A stretch of 64,000 nucleotides of DNA, taken from contig DATNFO010000025.1 of the NCBI GenBank assembly GCA_035606355.1, forward strand, positions 1 through 64,000. Reading direction: 5' to 3'. The first letter of the stretch is position 1; every line of letters starts with the position of its first letter. The DNA is from Sulfopaludibacter sp035606355. Its GTDB lineage: Bacteria > Acidobacteriota > Terriglobia > Bryobacterales > Bryobacteraceae. Made by a program: the position numbers and the translations under genes. The notes under the pieces are model-generated. The model was not told the DNA's origin. It worked only from the letters and a program-made list of their open reading frames with translations, and did not search any database. Below, one piece after another: positions 15,148 to 23,632 of the stretch.

Positions 15148-16836
15148 ATGAAACTGAACCGGGCGATCCAGAAGTTGGGACTTATGCTCGGTTCTGCCCT
15201 TCTTACCTCCATTCTGGGGTCAGCCGGCGCGCCGCTGTTCGCGGCGGACGCGCCGAAAGCAGAGTGCACGTCCTGCCATGATCAGGGGCAGAAACTAGAC
15301 AAGAGCGCGCACACCGGGCTCTCCTGCGATACCTGCCATGAGCGCCACGAACAGTATCCGCATCCGGCCGGCGTTCCCAAACCGGCTTGCGTGACCTGTC
15401 ACGCCGATCAGGCCGGCGATTATGCCAGCGGGGTGCACGGCCAGGCGCGGAAAGCGGGCAACGAAGGCGCCCCCGATTGTGCCGTCTGCCATGGCAGCGC
15501 GCACGAGCTATCGAGCCCCAAGTCGCAGGCCTTTCGCGCGGCGCTGCCGGATACCTGCGGCATGTGCCACACCAATGAAGCCGAGCAGTATAAGGCAAGC
15601 GTGCACGGCCAGGCCGTGGCGAAGGGTATTCCCCAGGCGCCTATCTGCACGGACTGCCACGGAGAGCACAAAATCATCGCGCCCAAAAACGAGGCATCCC
15701 CCGTCAACGCCGCGCACATTCGCGACACTTGCGGAAGCTGCCACGGCGACGTGCGCCTGACGCGCAAGTTCGGCCTTCCGGAAGACCGCCTCGTGAGCTA
15801 CGATTCGTCGTATCACGGCTTGGCCGCGCAGGCCGGCTCGCAGACGGTAGCCAACTGCGCCAGTTGCCATGGCGTCCACAATATTCTGCCGTCCAGCGAT
15901 CCCAAATCCACCATCAACGCCAAAAACCTGCCTTCCACCTGCGGCAAATGCCATCCGGGCGCCGGGTCTCGGTTCGCCATCAGCCAGGTGCACGTGGCGG
16001 AAAATCAGAGCGAGCCTCCGGTCCTCAAATTCGTCCGGCGGTTTTACCTTCTGCTTATTCCGGTCACCCTGGGCCTCATGTTCCTTCATCAGGCGGGCGA
16101 TTTCTTCCGCAAACTCGTAAAGATCCGCTTCCGCGCCCGCATCGTCCGCCGCGCCGAAATGCGCACGGCCGCGGGACACCATGGCGATATCCGCATGCTG
16201 CCGTTTGAGCGCTTACAGCACGCCGTCACCGCGATCTCCTTCATCGTTCTGGTATGGACCGGGTTCGCCCTCAAGTATCCGGATATGTGGTGGGCGCGGC
16301 CGCTGCTGATTCTGGAGGGCCGGTACCCCGTGCGCAGCCTCATTCATCGTGTGGCAGCGGCGGTATTCCTGATGGTCTCCGTGACGCACCTGATCTCGCT
16401 GATCGTGAACCGCAAACTGCGCAACCACTGGAAAGAAATGCTGCCGAACTTAAACGACCCGCGGGAAGCGCTGTCCGGCTTCGCCTACAATCTGGGCCTG
16501 GGCGATAGTAAACCGGTGAGGAGCGCGCATAGCTACGTGGAGAAGGCCGAATATTGGGCCCTTATCTGGGGGACAATCGTCATGGCCGCCAGCGGTATTA
16601 TGTTGTGGGCCAACAACATCTCCATGCGGCTGCTGCCCAAACAATGGCTGGACGTGGCGACCAGCGTCCACTTCTATGAGGCTATACTGGCGGCGCTCGC
16701 CATCGTCATCTGGCACTTTTATTCCGTAATTTTCGATCCCGATGTGTATCCGCTGAACACCGCGTTTCTGACTGGGGTTACTCCGAAGAAAGACGAGCAC
16801 TTGAGAGAGTCGGCGGCGCCTGCCGCCGGGGATTAG
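15148..16836 (+). CDS. Nine-haem cytochrome c fused to b-type membrane domain (CbcL-like)
   Basis: 562 residues with a signal peptide (about 1-32, ending LFAADA). The periplasmic half (residues 37-275) has nine CxxCH motifs: CTSCH, CDTCH, CVTCH, CAVCH, CGMCH, CTDCH, CGSCH, CASCH and CGKCH. The second half has about five or six membrane helices with paired histidines typical of formate-dehydrogenase-gamma/HydC-type dihaem cytochrome b (for example LIHRVAA, SVTHLIS, IWHFY). The fusion order and haem number match Geobacter CbcL, an inner-membrane quinol oxidase for low-potential extracellular acceptors. Quinol-to-periplasm electron transfer is inferred. The next gene, 11 bp downstream, encodes a NapC-type cytochrome. 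Confidence 0.92.
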   Translation: MKLNRAIQKLGLMLGSALLTSILGSAGAPLFAADAPKAECTSCHDQGQKLDKSAHTGLSCDTCHERHEQYPHPAGVPKPACVTCHADQAGDYASGVHGQARKAGNEGAPDCAVCHGSAHELSSPKSQAFRAALPDTCGMCHTNEAEQYKASVHGQAVAKGIPQAPICTDCHGEHKIIAPKNEASPVNAAHIRDTCGSCHGDVRLTRKFGLPEDRLVSYDSSYHGLAAQAGSQTVANCASCHGVHNILPSSDPKSTINAKNLPSTCGKCHPGAGSRFAISQVHVAENQSEPPVLKFVRRFYLLLIPVTLGLMFLHQAGDFFRKLVKIRFRARIVRRAEMRTAAGHHGDIRMLPFERLQHAVTAISFIVLVWTGFALKYPDMWWARPLLILEGRYPVRSLIHRVAAAVFLMVSVTHLISLIVNRKLRNHWKEMLPNLNDPREALSGFAYNLGLGDSKPVRSAHSYVEKAEYWALIWGTIVMAASGIMLWANNISMRLLPKQWLDVATSVHFYEAILAALAIVIWHFYSVIFDPDVYPLNTAFLTGVTPKKDEHLRESAAPAAGD

Positions 16837-16846
16837 ACAAGACAAC

Positions 16847-18298
16847 ATGACGCCGAATCAAAACGGTGGATCGGGCCGGGGATGGCTGTCCCCCGTCATC
16901 CACTTATCGAATAACTGGATCAGCCTTCTGGGGGTGGTGCTGGTCACCACCGCGACTATCTTCTGGCTTTTTGTTCTGCCGATTACCCTCCGCGGCCAAA
17001 CCACCAATCCGTACATCGGAATCCTGGCGTACCTCGTACTTCCGGCCCCGTTCTTCGCGGGTCTCAGCCTCATTCCGCTCGGCATGTGGGTACAACGAAA
17101 GCGCGACCGGCGAACCGAAGTTTATCCGCCCACGTTTCCGCCATTGAACTGGCGAAACGCCGATCTGCGGCGTCTGGTGTACTTCCTCGGCGTCACTACG
17201 GTCATCAATATCGTAATCGCCAGCCAGTTGAGTTATGGCGCAGTGAGTTATATGGATTCCGTGACCTTCTGCGGCCAGACTTGCCACGTTGTCATGCAGC
17301 CGGAGTTCACGGCCTATCAGGCGTCGCCGCATTCGCACGTGGAATGCGTGCAGTGCCATATCGGTCCCGGCGCCGGTTGGTTCGTGCGCAGCAAGTTGTC
17401 CGGGGTCGGGCAGGTGATCGCGGTTACCTTCAACACCTACCCGCGCCCGATTCCCACGCCGGTTCACAATTTGCGCCCCGCGCGCGAGACGTGCGAAGCC
17501 TGCCACTGGCCGCAGAAGTACGGCGAGGATCGCATCAAAGTCATCCCAAAGTATGCCGAGGATGAAGCCAATAGCAAGACGCAAACCGTACTGCTGATGA
17601 AGATCGGCGGCGGCAATCACGGCATAGGCATTCACGGAACGCATCTCGGGCCGGGAATCCAGATCACCTACGGGCATTCCGACGAAGCGCGCCAGGTCAT
17701 TCCCTGGGTGGAGTACAACAACAACGGGAAGAAAACTGTCTACGCGGGAAGCGATGCCAAGCCCGATGGCGCCGGACTCACCAAGCGTGTGATGGATTGC
17801 ATGGACTGCCACAATCGCCCGGCCCACAGCTACGATCTGCCGGAGCGCGGCCTCGATAAAGCCATGAGCAACGGCGACATCTCCCCGTCGCTGCCCTTCG
17901 CCAAGAAGAAGGCGCTGGAAATCCTGAAGGTGAACTACCTGTCTCGCGACGAAGCCGCGCAAAAGATCCCGGCGGCATTTGCCGCGTATTACCGCGACAG
18001 CCAGCCCGCCGTCTGGGCCGCGCGCCAGGCCGAAGTGCAGTCGTCAGCCAAAGGCGTGCTCGCCATCTGGAACCGCAACATCTTCCCGGACATGAAAGTG
18101 ACCTGGGGCAAGTATCCGGTGAACATCGGACACAACGATTTCCCGGGCTGCTTCCGCTGCCACGACGGCTCTCACACGGCCCCCGGAGGAGCGGCCATCA
18201 CGCAGGATTGCAACGCCTGTCACAACCTCTTGTCGATGGACGAAGCCAATCCAAAGGTGCTGACCGACCTCGGAATCGAGCAGCCGAAAGGACGCTAG
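16847..18298 (+). CDS. NapC/NirT-family multihaem membrane cytochrome (ImcH-like)
   Basis: 483 residues. The N-terminus has about three membrane helices (roughly 23-47, 60-82 and 112-133). The periplasmic part carries one CX3CH (CGQTCH) and five CxxCH motifs (CVQCH, CEACH, CMDCH, CFRCH, CNACH). The first pair, with a following methionine in CHVVMQPEF, matches the NapC/NrfH quinol-oxidising core. Three N-terminal helices plus an extended haem region resemble Geobacter ImcH rather than the single-helix tetrahaem NapC. It would pass electrons from quinol to periplasmic carriers. It closes the operon; a perfect palindrome at 18315-18367 follows. Confidence 0.9.
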   Translation: MTPNQNGGSGRGWLSPVIHLSNNWISLLGVVLVTTATIFWLFVLPITLRGQTTNPYIGILAYLVLPAPFFAGLSLIPLGMWVQRKRDRRTEVYPPTFPPLNWRNADLRRLVYFLGVTTVINIVIASQLSYGAVSYMDSVTFCGQTCHVVMQPEFTAYQASPHSHVECVQCHIGPGAGWFVRSKLSGVGQVIAVTFNTYPRPIPTPVHNLRPARETCEACHWPQKYGEDRIKVIPKYAEDEANSKTQTVLLMKIGGGNHGIGIHGTHLGPGIQITYGHSDEARQVIPWVEYNNNGKKTVYAGSDAKPDGAGLTKRVMDCMDCHNRPAHSYDLPERGLDKAMSNGDISPSLPFAKKKALEILKVNYLSRDEAAQKIPAAFAAYYRDSQPAVWAARQAEVQSSAKGVLAIWNRNIFPDMKVTWGKYPVNIGHNDFPGCFRCHDGSHTAPGGAAITQDCNACHNLLSMDEANPKVLTDLGIEQPKGR

Positions 18299-18314
18299 AG
18301 GCATCGCAATGAAC

Positions 18315-18367
18315 GGCCGCCGATGAACGCCGATAACACCCTTGCTTATCGGCGTTCATCGGCGGCC
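18315..18367. repeat. Perfect 22-bp inverted repeat of the dispersed family
   Basis: The arms 18315-18336 and 18346-18367 are exact complements (GGCCGCCGATGAACGCCGAT plus AA, loop of 9 nt). It lies 17 bp after the cytochrome operon and 45 bp before vapB. The transcript would form a very stable hairpin, so it may act as a terminator or mRNA 3' protector, though there is no U tract. Confidence 0.9.
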
Positions 18368-18380
18368 AATTATCCGGCCC

Positions 18381-18415
18381 TCATATGCACCAATCGTCTA
18401 TACTGATGCATATGA
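18381..18415 (+). promoter_or_regulatory. Probable VapB operator overlapping the vapB start codon
   Basis: A perfect 9-bp inverted repeat, TCATATGCA (18381-18389) and TGCATATGA (18407-18415), has 17 bp between the arms. The second arm contains the ATG of vapB. The sequence between includes TATACT, a -10-like box. Autorepression by the antitoxin or the toxin-antitoxin complex at such palindromes is the rule for VapBC. Confidence 0.7.
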
Positions 18416-18600
18416 GAACTACTCTCAACCTGGACGACGAGCTTATCAAAAACGCGCGGAAGTTGACCGGCATCCAGGAAAAAACCGCGCTCATTCACGA
18501 GGCGCTTCGCGAATTGATTGCCCGTGAGGCTGCACGGCAACTGGTTGCTCTCGGTGGCACGATGCCGAATTTTAAGCCGGGACGGCGGCGCCGGAGCTGA
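18412..18600 (+). CDS. vapB: VapB-type antitoxin
   Basis: 62 residues from the ATG at 18412, which lies in the operator palindrome; an upstream in-frame ATG at 18385 would lie inside the operator. The N-terminus MRTTLNLDDELI is the ribbon-helix-helix DNA-binding strand and first helix of DUF2191-type VapB proteins. It is followed by EKTALIHEAL and a basic C-terminus (PGRRRRS) that would wrap the toxin. It should neutralise the VapC encoded 5 bp downstream and repress the pair. Confidence 0.9.
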   Translation: MRTTLNLDDELIKNARKLTGIQEKTALIHEALRELIAREAARQLVALGGTMPNFKPGRRRRS

Positions 18601-18605
18601 AGCCG

Positions 18606-18956
18606 GTGACGCTCGTCGATACCTCAGCCTGGGCAGACCACTTCCGAAAGCCTAATTCAATTCTGTTGACACTGGTCGAGACCAGACAACTGGCAGGTCA
18701 TCCCTTCGTTCTCGGCGAACTGGTAATGGGAAACCTGCGCAATCGCGATGAATTCGTCTTCAACTACCGCTTGCTGCCGCAGGCCCCGGTCGCGGACGAG
18801 CAGCACGTTCATTATCTGCTCAACACCCACCGTTTATGGGGAATGGGACTCGGCTGGGTCGACCTCCACCTGCTCACCTCCGCGGCCCTCGCCGGTTGGG
18901 ACCTTCTGACCAACGACAAGGCCCTGCAATCGGCGCTCTCGCGGCTGAGGCGCTAG
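18606..18956 (+). CDS. vapC: VapC PIN-domain ribonuclease toxin
   Basis: 116 residues, GTG start. The PIN acidic residues are present: Asp in LVDTSAW, Glu in VLGELVMG, Asp in WVDLHLL and Asp in TNDKAL. The family cleaves RNA, often tRNA or rRNA loops, using Mg2+. The length is slightly below the common 130 residues but the fold is complete. It pairs with vapB upstream. Its stop codon abuts that of the convergent rhodanese gene with no spacer. Confidence 0.92.
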   Translation: MTLVDTSAWADHFRKPNSILLTLVETRQLAGHPFVLGELVMGNLRNRDEFVFNYRLLPQAPVADEQHVHYLLNTHRLWGMGLGWVDLHLLTSAALAGWDLLTNDKALQSALSRLRR

Positions 18957-19322
18957 CTACTCCAACTCTAGGCCCGATTCCTTCAACGCTCTCCACCCGC
19001 CATCCAGGCTGATCGCATTGCTATAGCCCATCTTCTGCAGATTGTCCGCCACCAGCGCCGACCGGAAGCCCCCTCCGCAATACAACACCAGCGTCGCGTT
19101 CTTATCCGGCACGGCCTTCTCCACGTCCCGCTCGATGATTCCTTTGCTCAAGTGCACGGCCCCCTTCACATGGCCGTTCTTCCACTCGCTCTCTTCGCGA
19201 GTGTCCACCAGAACGTGCGGGCGGCCCTCAGCCACCATCTTCTTATAACCTTCGATGTCGGTCTCTTTGACGCGCGATTTCGCGTCGTTCACCAATTTCA
19301 AAAAGGCGTCGCTGTGCTGCAT
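18957..19322 (-). CDS. Single-domain rhodanese-like sulfurtransferase
   Basis: 121 residues forming one rhodanese domain. The active-site cysteine lies in the loop YCGGGFRS, and the domain edges VLVDTREESEW and ISLDGGWRAL are typical. It should carry a persulfide on the cysteine; the acceptor is unknown. There is no signal peptide. It begins 7 bp after the stop of murA on the same strand, so it is probably the third gene of a murQ-murA-rhodanese transcript. Confidence 0.9.
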   Translation of the reverse strand: MQHSDAFLKLVNDAKSRVKETDIEGYKKMVAEGRPHVLVDTREESEWKNGHVKGAVHLSKGIIERDVEKAVPDKNATLVLYCGGGFRSALVADNLQKMGYSNAISLDGGWRALKESGLELE

Positions 19323-19329
19323 TCTTAGC

Positions 19330-20586
19330 TCACTCCTCGCGGCGAATTTTGGCGCCTACGGCCGCGAGTTTCGCCTCGATTCTCTCATAGCCCCGGTCGA
19401 TGTGGTACACGCGGTCGATCACCGTCTCCCCCTTCGCCACCAGCGCGGCCAGCACCAGCGATGCGCTCGCCCGCAAATCGCTGGCAATCACTCCCGCCCC
19501 TGTCAGATCGCGGCGACCGGCCACGATCGCCTGCTTTCCATCCAGCCGTATATTCGCGCCCATGCGCGCCAGTTCCTGCGCATGCATGAAGCGGTTTTCG
19601 AAAATCGTCTCCACAATAATCGCGATGCCCTCCGCTTGCGTCATCAACGCCATGTACTGCGCCTGAAGATCCGTGGCGAAGCCGGGATATTCCTCGGTCG
19701 TCATATCCACGCTGCGAAGACTGCCGCTGCCGCGGACATGCAGCGTCGTCGCATCCGGTTGTGTCACGTCCACCCCGGCCTGTTGCATCCGGGACACGAG
19801 CGCGCCCACGTGCTCGGGGTTGCAGCCGGCGACCTTCAAATCGCCGCCCGTGATCGCGCCGGCGATCAGAAATGTGCCGGCTTCGATCCGGTCCGGAATA
19901 ATCGTGTGTTCCGCTCCGCCCAGCCGCTGGACGCCCTGTATGCGGATCGTCGATGTGCCCGCGCCCTCGATTTTGGCGCCCATCTTCGTCAGCAGGTCCG
20001 CGAGGTCCGTGACCTCCGGTTCGCGCGCCGCGTTGCGCAGAACCGTCTCGCCTTTGGCCAGCACAGCCGCCATCATCAGGTCTTCCGTGCCCGTTACCGT
20101 GATGCGGTCGAAGTGCACCACCGCGCCCCGAAGCCCCTCGGGAGCCTGCGCTTCGATGTAGCCGTGCGACTGGTGTATGCGCGCGCCCAGGCGCTCCAGT
20201 CCGAAAATGTGCAGGTTGATGGGCCGCGCTCCGATGGCGCAGCCGCCCGGCAGCGACACGCGCGCACGGCCGCTGCGCGCCACCAGCGGGCCCAGCACAA
20301 GGCTGGATGCGCGCATGGTCTTCACCAGCTCATACGGCGCTTCCGGGCAGACAATCTTCGGCGTATGCAGCCGCACCGTCTCGTCTTCCACATCCACTTG
20401 CGAGCCGATATCCACCAGCAGGCGCTGCATCGTGCGTATGTCGCGCACGCGCGGGATGCGATGCAGAATGACGGGCTCCTCGGTGAGCAGCGCCGCCGCT
20501 AGCGCGGGTAGCGCCGAGTTCTTCGATCCGTTCGTCGGGATCGTGCCCTTGAGGGCGATGCCGCCCGTGATTACGAATTTATCCAT
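19330..20586 (-). CDS. murA: UDP-N-acetylglucosamine 1-carboxyvinyltransferase
   Basis: 418 residues, the family length. The substrate-binding Lys22-Asn23 pair is in NGSKNSALP, and the catalytic cysteine is Cys116 in the flexible loop PGGCAIG, so a fosfomycin-sensitive Cys-type enzyme is expected. The Arg-rich RPINLHI segment follows. It transfers enolpyruvate from PEP to UDP-GlcNAc, the first committed step of peptidoglycan synthesis. It sits 12 bp downstream of murQ, linking de novo synthesis and recycling of cell-wall amino sugars. Confidence 0.97.
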   Translation of the reverse strand: MDKFVITGGIALKGTIPTNGSKNSALPALAAALLTEEPVILHRIPRVRDIRTMQRLLVDIGSQVDVEDETVRLHTPKIVCPEAPYELVKTMRASSLVLGPLVARSGRARVSLPGGCAIGARPINLHIFGLERLGARIHQSHGYIEAQAPEGLRGAVVHFDRITVTGTEDLMMAAVLAKGETVLRNAAREPEVTDLADLLTKMGAKIEGAGTSTIRIQGVQRLGGAEHTIIPDRIEAGTFLIAGAITGGDLKVAGCNPEHVGALVSRMQQAGVDVTQPDATTLHVRGSGSLRSVDMTTEEYPGFATDLQAQYMALMTQAEGIAIIVETIFENRFMHAQELARMGANIRLDGKQAIVAGRRDLTGAGVIASDLRASASLVLAALVAKGETVIDRVYHIDRGYERIEAKLAAVGAKIRREE

Positions 20587-20598
20587 GTGCGTTTTCTT

Positions 20599-21489
20599 TT
20601 AGGGGCGCAGGGCGAGCGTGACCCGGCCGCCGGCCTGCGCCAGTCGCCGCTCCGCTTCTTCGCGCGAGATTCCGGCTTTGCCCATCACGATCGCCGTCCG
20701 CACGCTGTTGCCGGCTGCGGTGAGCAGTTCCGCCGCGCGCGCCGCCGGCACTCCCGCCGCCGCCGACACGATGCGCCGCGCCCGGTCCACCAGCTTCGTA
20801 TTCTTCGGCTGAACGTTGACCATCAGGTTCCCATAGACGTAGCCCAACCGGATGAACGCTCCTGTACTCAGCATGTTGAGTACCAGTTTCTGCGCAGTGC
20901 CGGACTTCATCCGCGTCGAACCGGCCACTACTTCCGGGCCCACCAGCGGCGTGATGGCGATGTCCACGGCGTGCGACAGTTCCGAACCGGGAGTGCAACT
21001 GATGCCGATGGTCACCGCGCCGAGCTTGCGAGCTTCGGCCACCGCGCCCATGACGTACGGCGTGCGGCCGCTTGCCGCGATGCCCACCAGAATGTCGCTT
21101 CCCGTGAAGCCTCTGGCCGCCAGGTCGCGCGCGCCGATACCGGGATCGTCCTCCGTAGTTTCCGTGGCTTGGCTGAGCGCTGTCTCGCCGCCCGCGATGA
21201 TGCCCTGTACCATCTCCGGCGGCACGCTGAAGGTCGGCGGGCATTCCGACGCGTCCAGCACACCCAGGCGTCCGCTGGTTCCCGCGCCGATGTAGAACAG
21301 CCGGCCGCCGCGCTGGAACGTTTCTACAATGGCGTCCACCGCGCGCGCGATCGCCGGAATTTCGCGTTCCACGGCGCAGGCAACCTTGCGGTCCTCGGCG
21401 TTGATGATCCGCAGCACCTCTTCGGTGTTCGCGGAATCGATGGCCGCCGAAGCGGGATTCGACTGTTCGGTGAGCAGGTTCTCGAGCAT
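20599..21489 (-). CDS. murQ: N-acetylmuramic acid 6-phosphate etherase
   Basis: 296 residues, standard length. The SIS-domain signature GAGTSGRLGVLDASECPPTF, the catalytic-glutamate region within it, and the later ISCTPGSEL and TRMKSGTAQK blocks are all present. The enzyme cleaves the D-lactyl ether of MurNAc-6-P to give GlcNAc-6-P during peptidoglycan recycling. No anmK, PTS or nagA gene is in view. It is the first gene of the murQ-murA-rhodanese run; an inverted repeat at 21498-21528 lies just upstream. Confidence 0.96.
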   Translation of the reverse strand: MLENLLTEQSNPASAAIDSANTEEVLRIINAEDRKVACAVEREIPAIARAVDAIVETFQRGGRLFYIGAGTSGRLGVLDASECPPTFSVPPEMVQGIIAGGETALSQATETTEDDPGIGARDLAARGFTGSDILVGIAASGRTPYVMGAVAEARKLGAVTIGISCTPGSELSHAVDIAITPLVGPEVVAGSTRMKSGTAQKLVLNMLSTGAFIRLGYVYGNLMVNVQPKNTKLVDRARRIVSAAAGVPAARAAELLTAAGNSVRTAIVMGKAGISREEAERRLAQAGGRVTLALRP

Positions 21490-21497
21490 TGCGAGTG

Positions 21498-21528
21498 GCG
21501 CGGTACGCCATCCCTTAGGGTACCGCGC
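21498..21528. promoter_or_regulatory. Inverted repeat in the murQ / VWFA intergenic region
   Basis: GCGCGGTAC (21498-21506) and GTACCGCGC (21520-21528) form a 9-bp perfect inverted repeat 9 bp upstream of the murQ start. It may be an operator or a leader hairpin of the murQ transcript. A -10-like TAAAAT for the divergent gene lies at 21562-21567. Confidence 0.45.
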
Positions 21529-21587
21529 TTAACGCTTCCGGCCGCGGGCCGCCGGGTGCGCTAAAATAGCAGAAAGGCTTGATTTCT

Positions 21588-22670
21588 ATGCGTTTTGTCC
21601 CAGCGGCCGTATGCATCTGCGGTCTTTTCCTCGCATTTACGGCGCTCTCCCAGCAGCAGACCGCTCCTCCCAAACAGGAACCGAAGCAACAGGAACCCAA
21701 CGTCACCTTCAGCGTGCAACATAACGAAGTGATTCTGCCCGTGACGGTGACCGACGAAAGGGGGAAGTTCCTTTCCAACCTGACCGCCAAGGATTTCCGC
21801 GTGCTGGACGAGGGCAGGCCGCAGCGCATCAGCTTCTTCAGCCACGCCGAAAAGCAGCCCATCGTCGTCGGCTTCCTCATCGACCAGAGCAGCGCCATGC
21901 GCATCCACTGGAAGACGTACCAGGAGGCCATTTTGGAGATGATCTGGGCCCTCATGCCCGACGATCCGAAATATGAAGGCTACCTGGTGTCGTATGCCAA
22001 TGAGGCGCAGGTGGTGGTCAACACCACGCAGGATCCCGACAAACTGGCCGAAGCCGTGCGCAAAATGAAGCCCGGCGGCGGCGCCGCGCTCAACGACGCC
22101 ATCTATCGCGCCTGCACGGATCGCTCGCTGGTCAAAGGCGAGCCTTACGAACCGCGGCGCGTCATCGTTATCATCGGCGACGGTCACGACACGGCCAGCA
22201 AAAAGAGCCTCGAAGAAGTACTGGAACTGGCGCAGCGCAATTTCGTCACGATCTACGCCGTCAGCACGCAGTCCTTCGGCTTCGATAATCCCGATAACGC
22301 CACGCTCGAGAAGCTGGTTTTCGATACCGGCGGCAAAGTAGAGTACCCGCTGAACGGACTATATAAGGATGTCTCGGGTTATCTTTCGAATCCCTCCGAT
22401 GACGGCAACTACGCGCTGACGGTGGGAACGGGCGGGTATGCCGGGGAGATTTCGAGCGGCATCATCAAAGCGGTAGGCGGCATCGCGGGCGAGATCCAGA
22501 CGCAGTACATTCTGCGCTACGTGCCGGATATCGATGCGGAGGCGCGGCCGCGAACGTTTCGCAAAATCAAGGTGGATATTCCGAGCCTGCCGAGCGTGCG
22601 CCTGCACTACCGGCCCGGGTACTATCCGTATCCCGTCAATGGTGCGCAACCGGCGCCGGGCCAGAACTAA
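21588..22670 (+). CDS. VWFA-related Acidobacterial domain protein
   Basis: 360 residues from ATG 21588 with AAAGG 11 nt upstream; a TTG at 21579 is less likely. The signal peptide ends near residue 22. The N-terminal beta region has VILPVTVTDERGKFLSNL. The A-domain starts at about 95 with FLIDQSSAMR, which keeps the D-x-S-S-like MIDAS pattern. The domain ends in a segment typical of the TIGR03436-like family (FRKIKVDIPS... HYRPGYY). Exported; likely surface or periplasmic binding. Compared with the paralogue at 2957-3949, the metal site is better preserved. Confidence 0.88.
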   Translation: MRFVPAAVCICGLFLAFTALSQQQTAPPKQEPKQQEPNVTFSVQHNEVILPVTVTDERGKFLSNLTAKDFRVLDEGRPQRISFFSHAEKQPIVVGFLIDQSSAMRIHWKTYQEAILEMIWALMPDDPKYEGYLVSYANEAQVVVNTTQDPDKLAEAVRKMKPGGGAALNDAIYRACTDRSLVKGEPYEPRRVIVIIGDGHDTASKKSLEEVLELAQRNFVTIYAVSTQSFGFDNPDNATLEKLVFDTGGKVEYPLNGLYKDVSGYLSNPSDDGNYALTVGTGGYAGEISSGIIKAVGGIAGEIQTQYILRYVPDIDAEARPRTFRKIKVDIPSLPSVRLHYRPGYYPYPVNGAQPAPGQN

Positions 22671-22726
22671 AGTTACACCTCAAGCAATTGCCAACTCAGC
22701 CGATAAGTCGATAGGATGAAATCCTA

Positions 22727-23530
22727 ATGGCCGTCATTGTCCCGATCGAAGGGCGCCGGGAGGGCACGTTCGTGCTCCTTGAAGCCGCGCTCCCGGGGCG
22801 GGCTCCACAACCAATAGGCGTCGTCCTGCTGGATGCCGCCGACGGACGCGCGTGGGTGCGCATGCGCCAGAGCTTTGACGATATCGCCGAGCCCGAGGAC
22901 GCCGAAGTTCTGGACGCGCTCGAAGGGCACATCTACCAGTGCATCGAAGAGACGGGCGCGGAGGCTTTCCTAAGCTCGCTGGAAGATTCTCTATCGGGCA
23001 CGCTCCGCATCACGGATCGTCAAAGCATCCGTGTCGACGCCTTCACCCGGACAGTGGATCGCCTGTATAGTGAGCACGTCCAGGCGATTCCCGTGCAGCC
23101 GTTCGTGACGCATCTGCCGTTGTACAGCCTGCGCGCGGCGGCCGGAGCGCTGGGCGAGGAAATGGAATCGAGCGCCGAGGATTGGGTGCGTGCGCCCGAG
23201 GGGATGCGGCTCGCTGCCGACCTTTTCGTGGGGCACGTTGTGGGGCACAGCATGGAGCCGCGCATTCCGGACGGCAGCCTGAATCTCTTCCGGCTGAATC
23301 CGCAGGGTTCGCGCCAGGGAAAAATTCTGCTCATCCAGCGCTTCGGCGTGTTGGACGAAACGGCGCGCTACACCGTCAAGCGGTACACCAGCCGGAAAAT
23401 CCAAACCGGCGAGGATGAGTGGCGCCACGAGCGCATTCGCCTGGAGCCGGTCAATCCGGAGTACGAAGCCTGGGACGTGGAACCGCAGGATTTCGCCGTG
23501 GTGGCTGAGTGGCTGCGCGTCATCGAGTGA
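22727..23530 (+). CDS. S24/LexA-UmuD-like peptidase with a non-HTH N-terminal domain
   Basis: 267 residues. The C-terminal half is a LexA/UmuD fold: Ser175 in GHSMEPRIPDG and the general-base Lys218 in YTVKRY. An Ala139-Gly140 bond in RAAAGALG lies 36 residues before the serine, the same spacing as LexA and UmuD self-cleavage sites. The first 110 residues are not a helix-turn-helix; they form a beta/alpha domain beginning MAVIVPIEGRREG whose family I cannot name. It may be a self-cleaving switch or a non-cleaving S24 homologue. It is followed by mutY, a DNA-repair gene, which fits a damage-related role by context only. Confidence 0.8.
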   Translation: MAVIVPIEGRREGTFVLLEAALPGRAPQPIGVVLLDAADGRAWVRMRQSFDDIAEPEDAEVLDALEGHIYQCIEETGAEAFLSSLEDSLSGTLRITDRQSIRVDAFTRTVDRLYSEHVQAIPVQPFVTHLPLYSLRAAAGALGEEMESSAEDWVRAPEGMRLAADLFVGHVVGHSMEPRIPDGSLNLFRLNPQGSRQGKILLIQRFGVLDETARYTVKRYTSRKIQTGEDEWRHERIRLEPVNPEYEAWDVEPQDFAVVAEWLRVIE

Positions 23531-23550
23531 GCTCGCGAAAAGCATTATTA

Positions 23551-23632
23551 GCCGCCGATAAACGCCGATGAACGCCGATCAGAAAAAGAACATACCTGGT
23601 GTTATCGGCGTTCATCGCCGTTCACCGGCGGC
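23551..23632. repeat. Imperfect inverted repeat of the dispersed family, overlapping the mutY start
   Basis: The left arm (23551-23579) is GCCGCCGATAAACGCCGATG and onward; the right arm (23601-23632) is its near complement, ending CACCGGCGGC. It belongs to the same family as 451-606 and 18315-18367. The only plausible mutY start codon (23568) lies inside the left arm. Confidence 0.85.
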
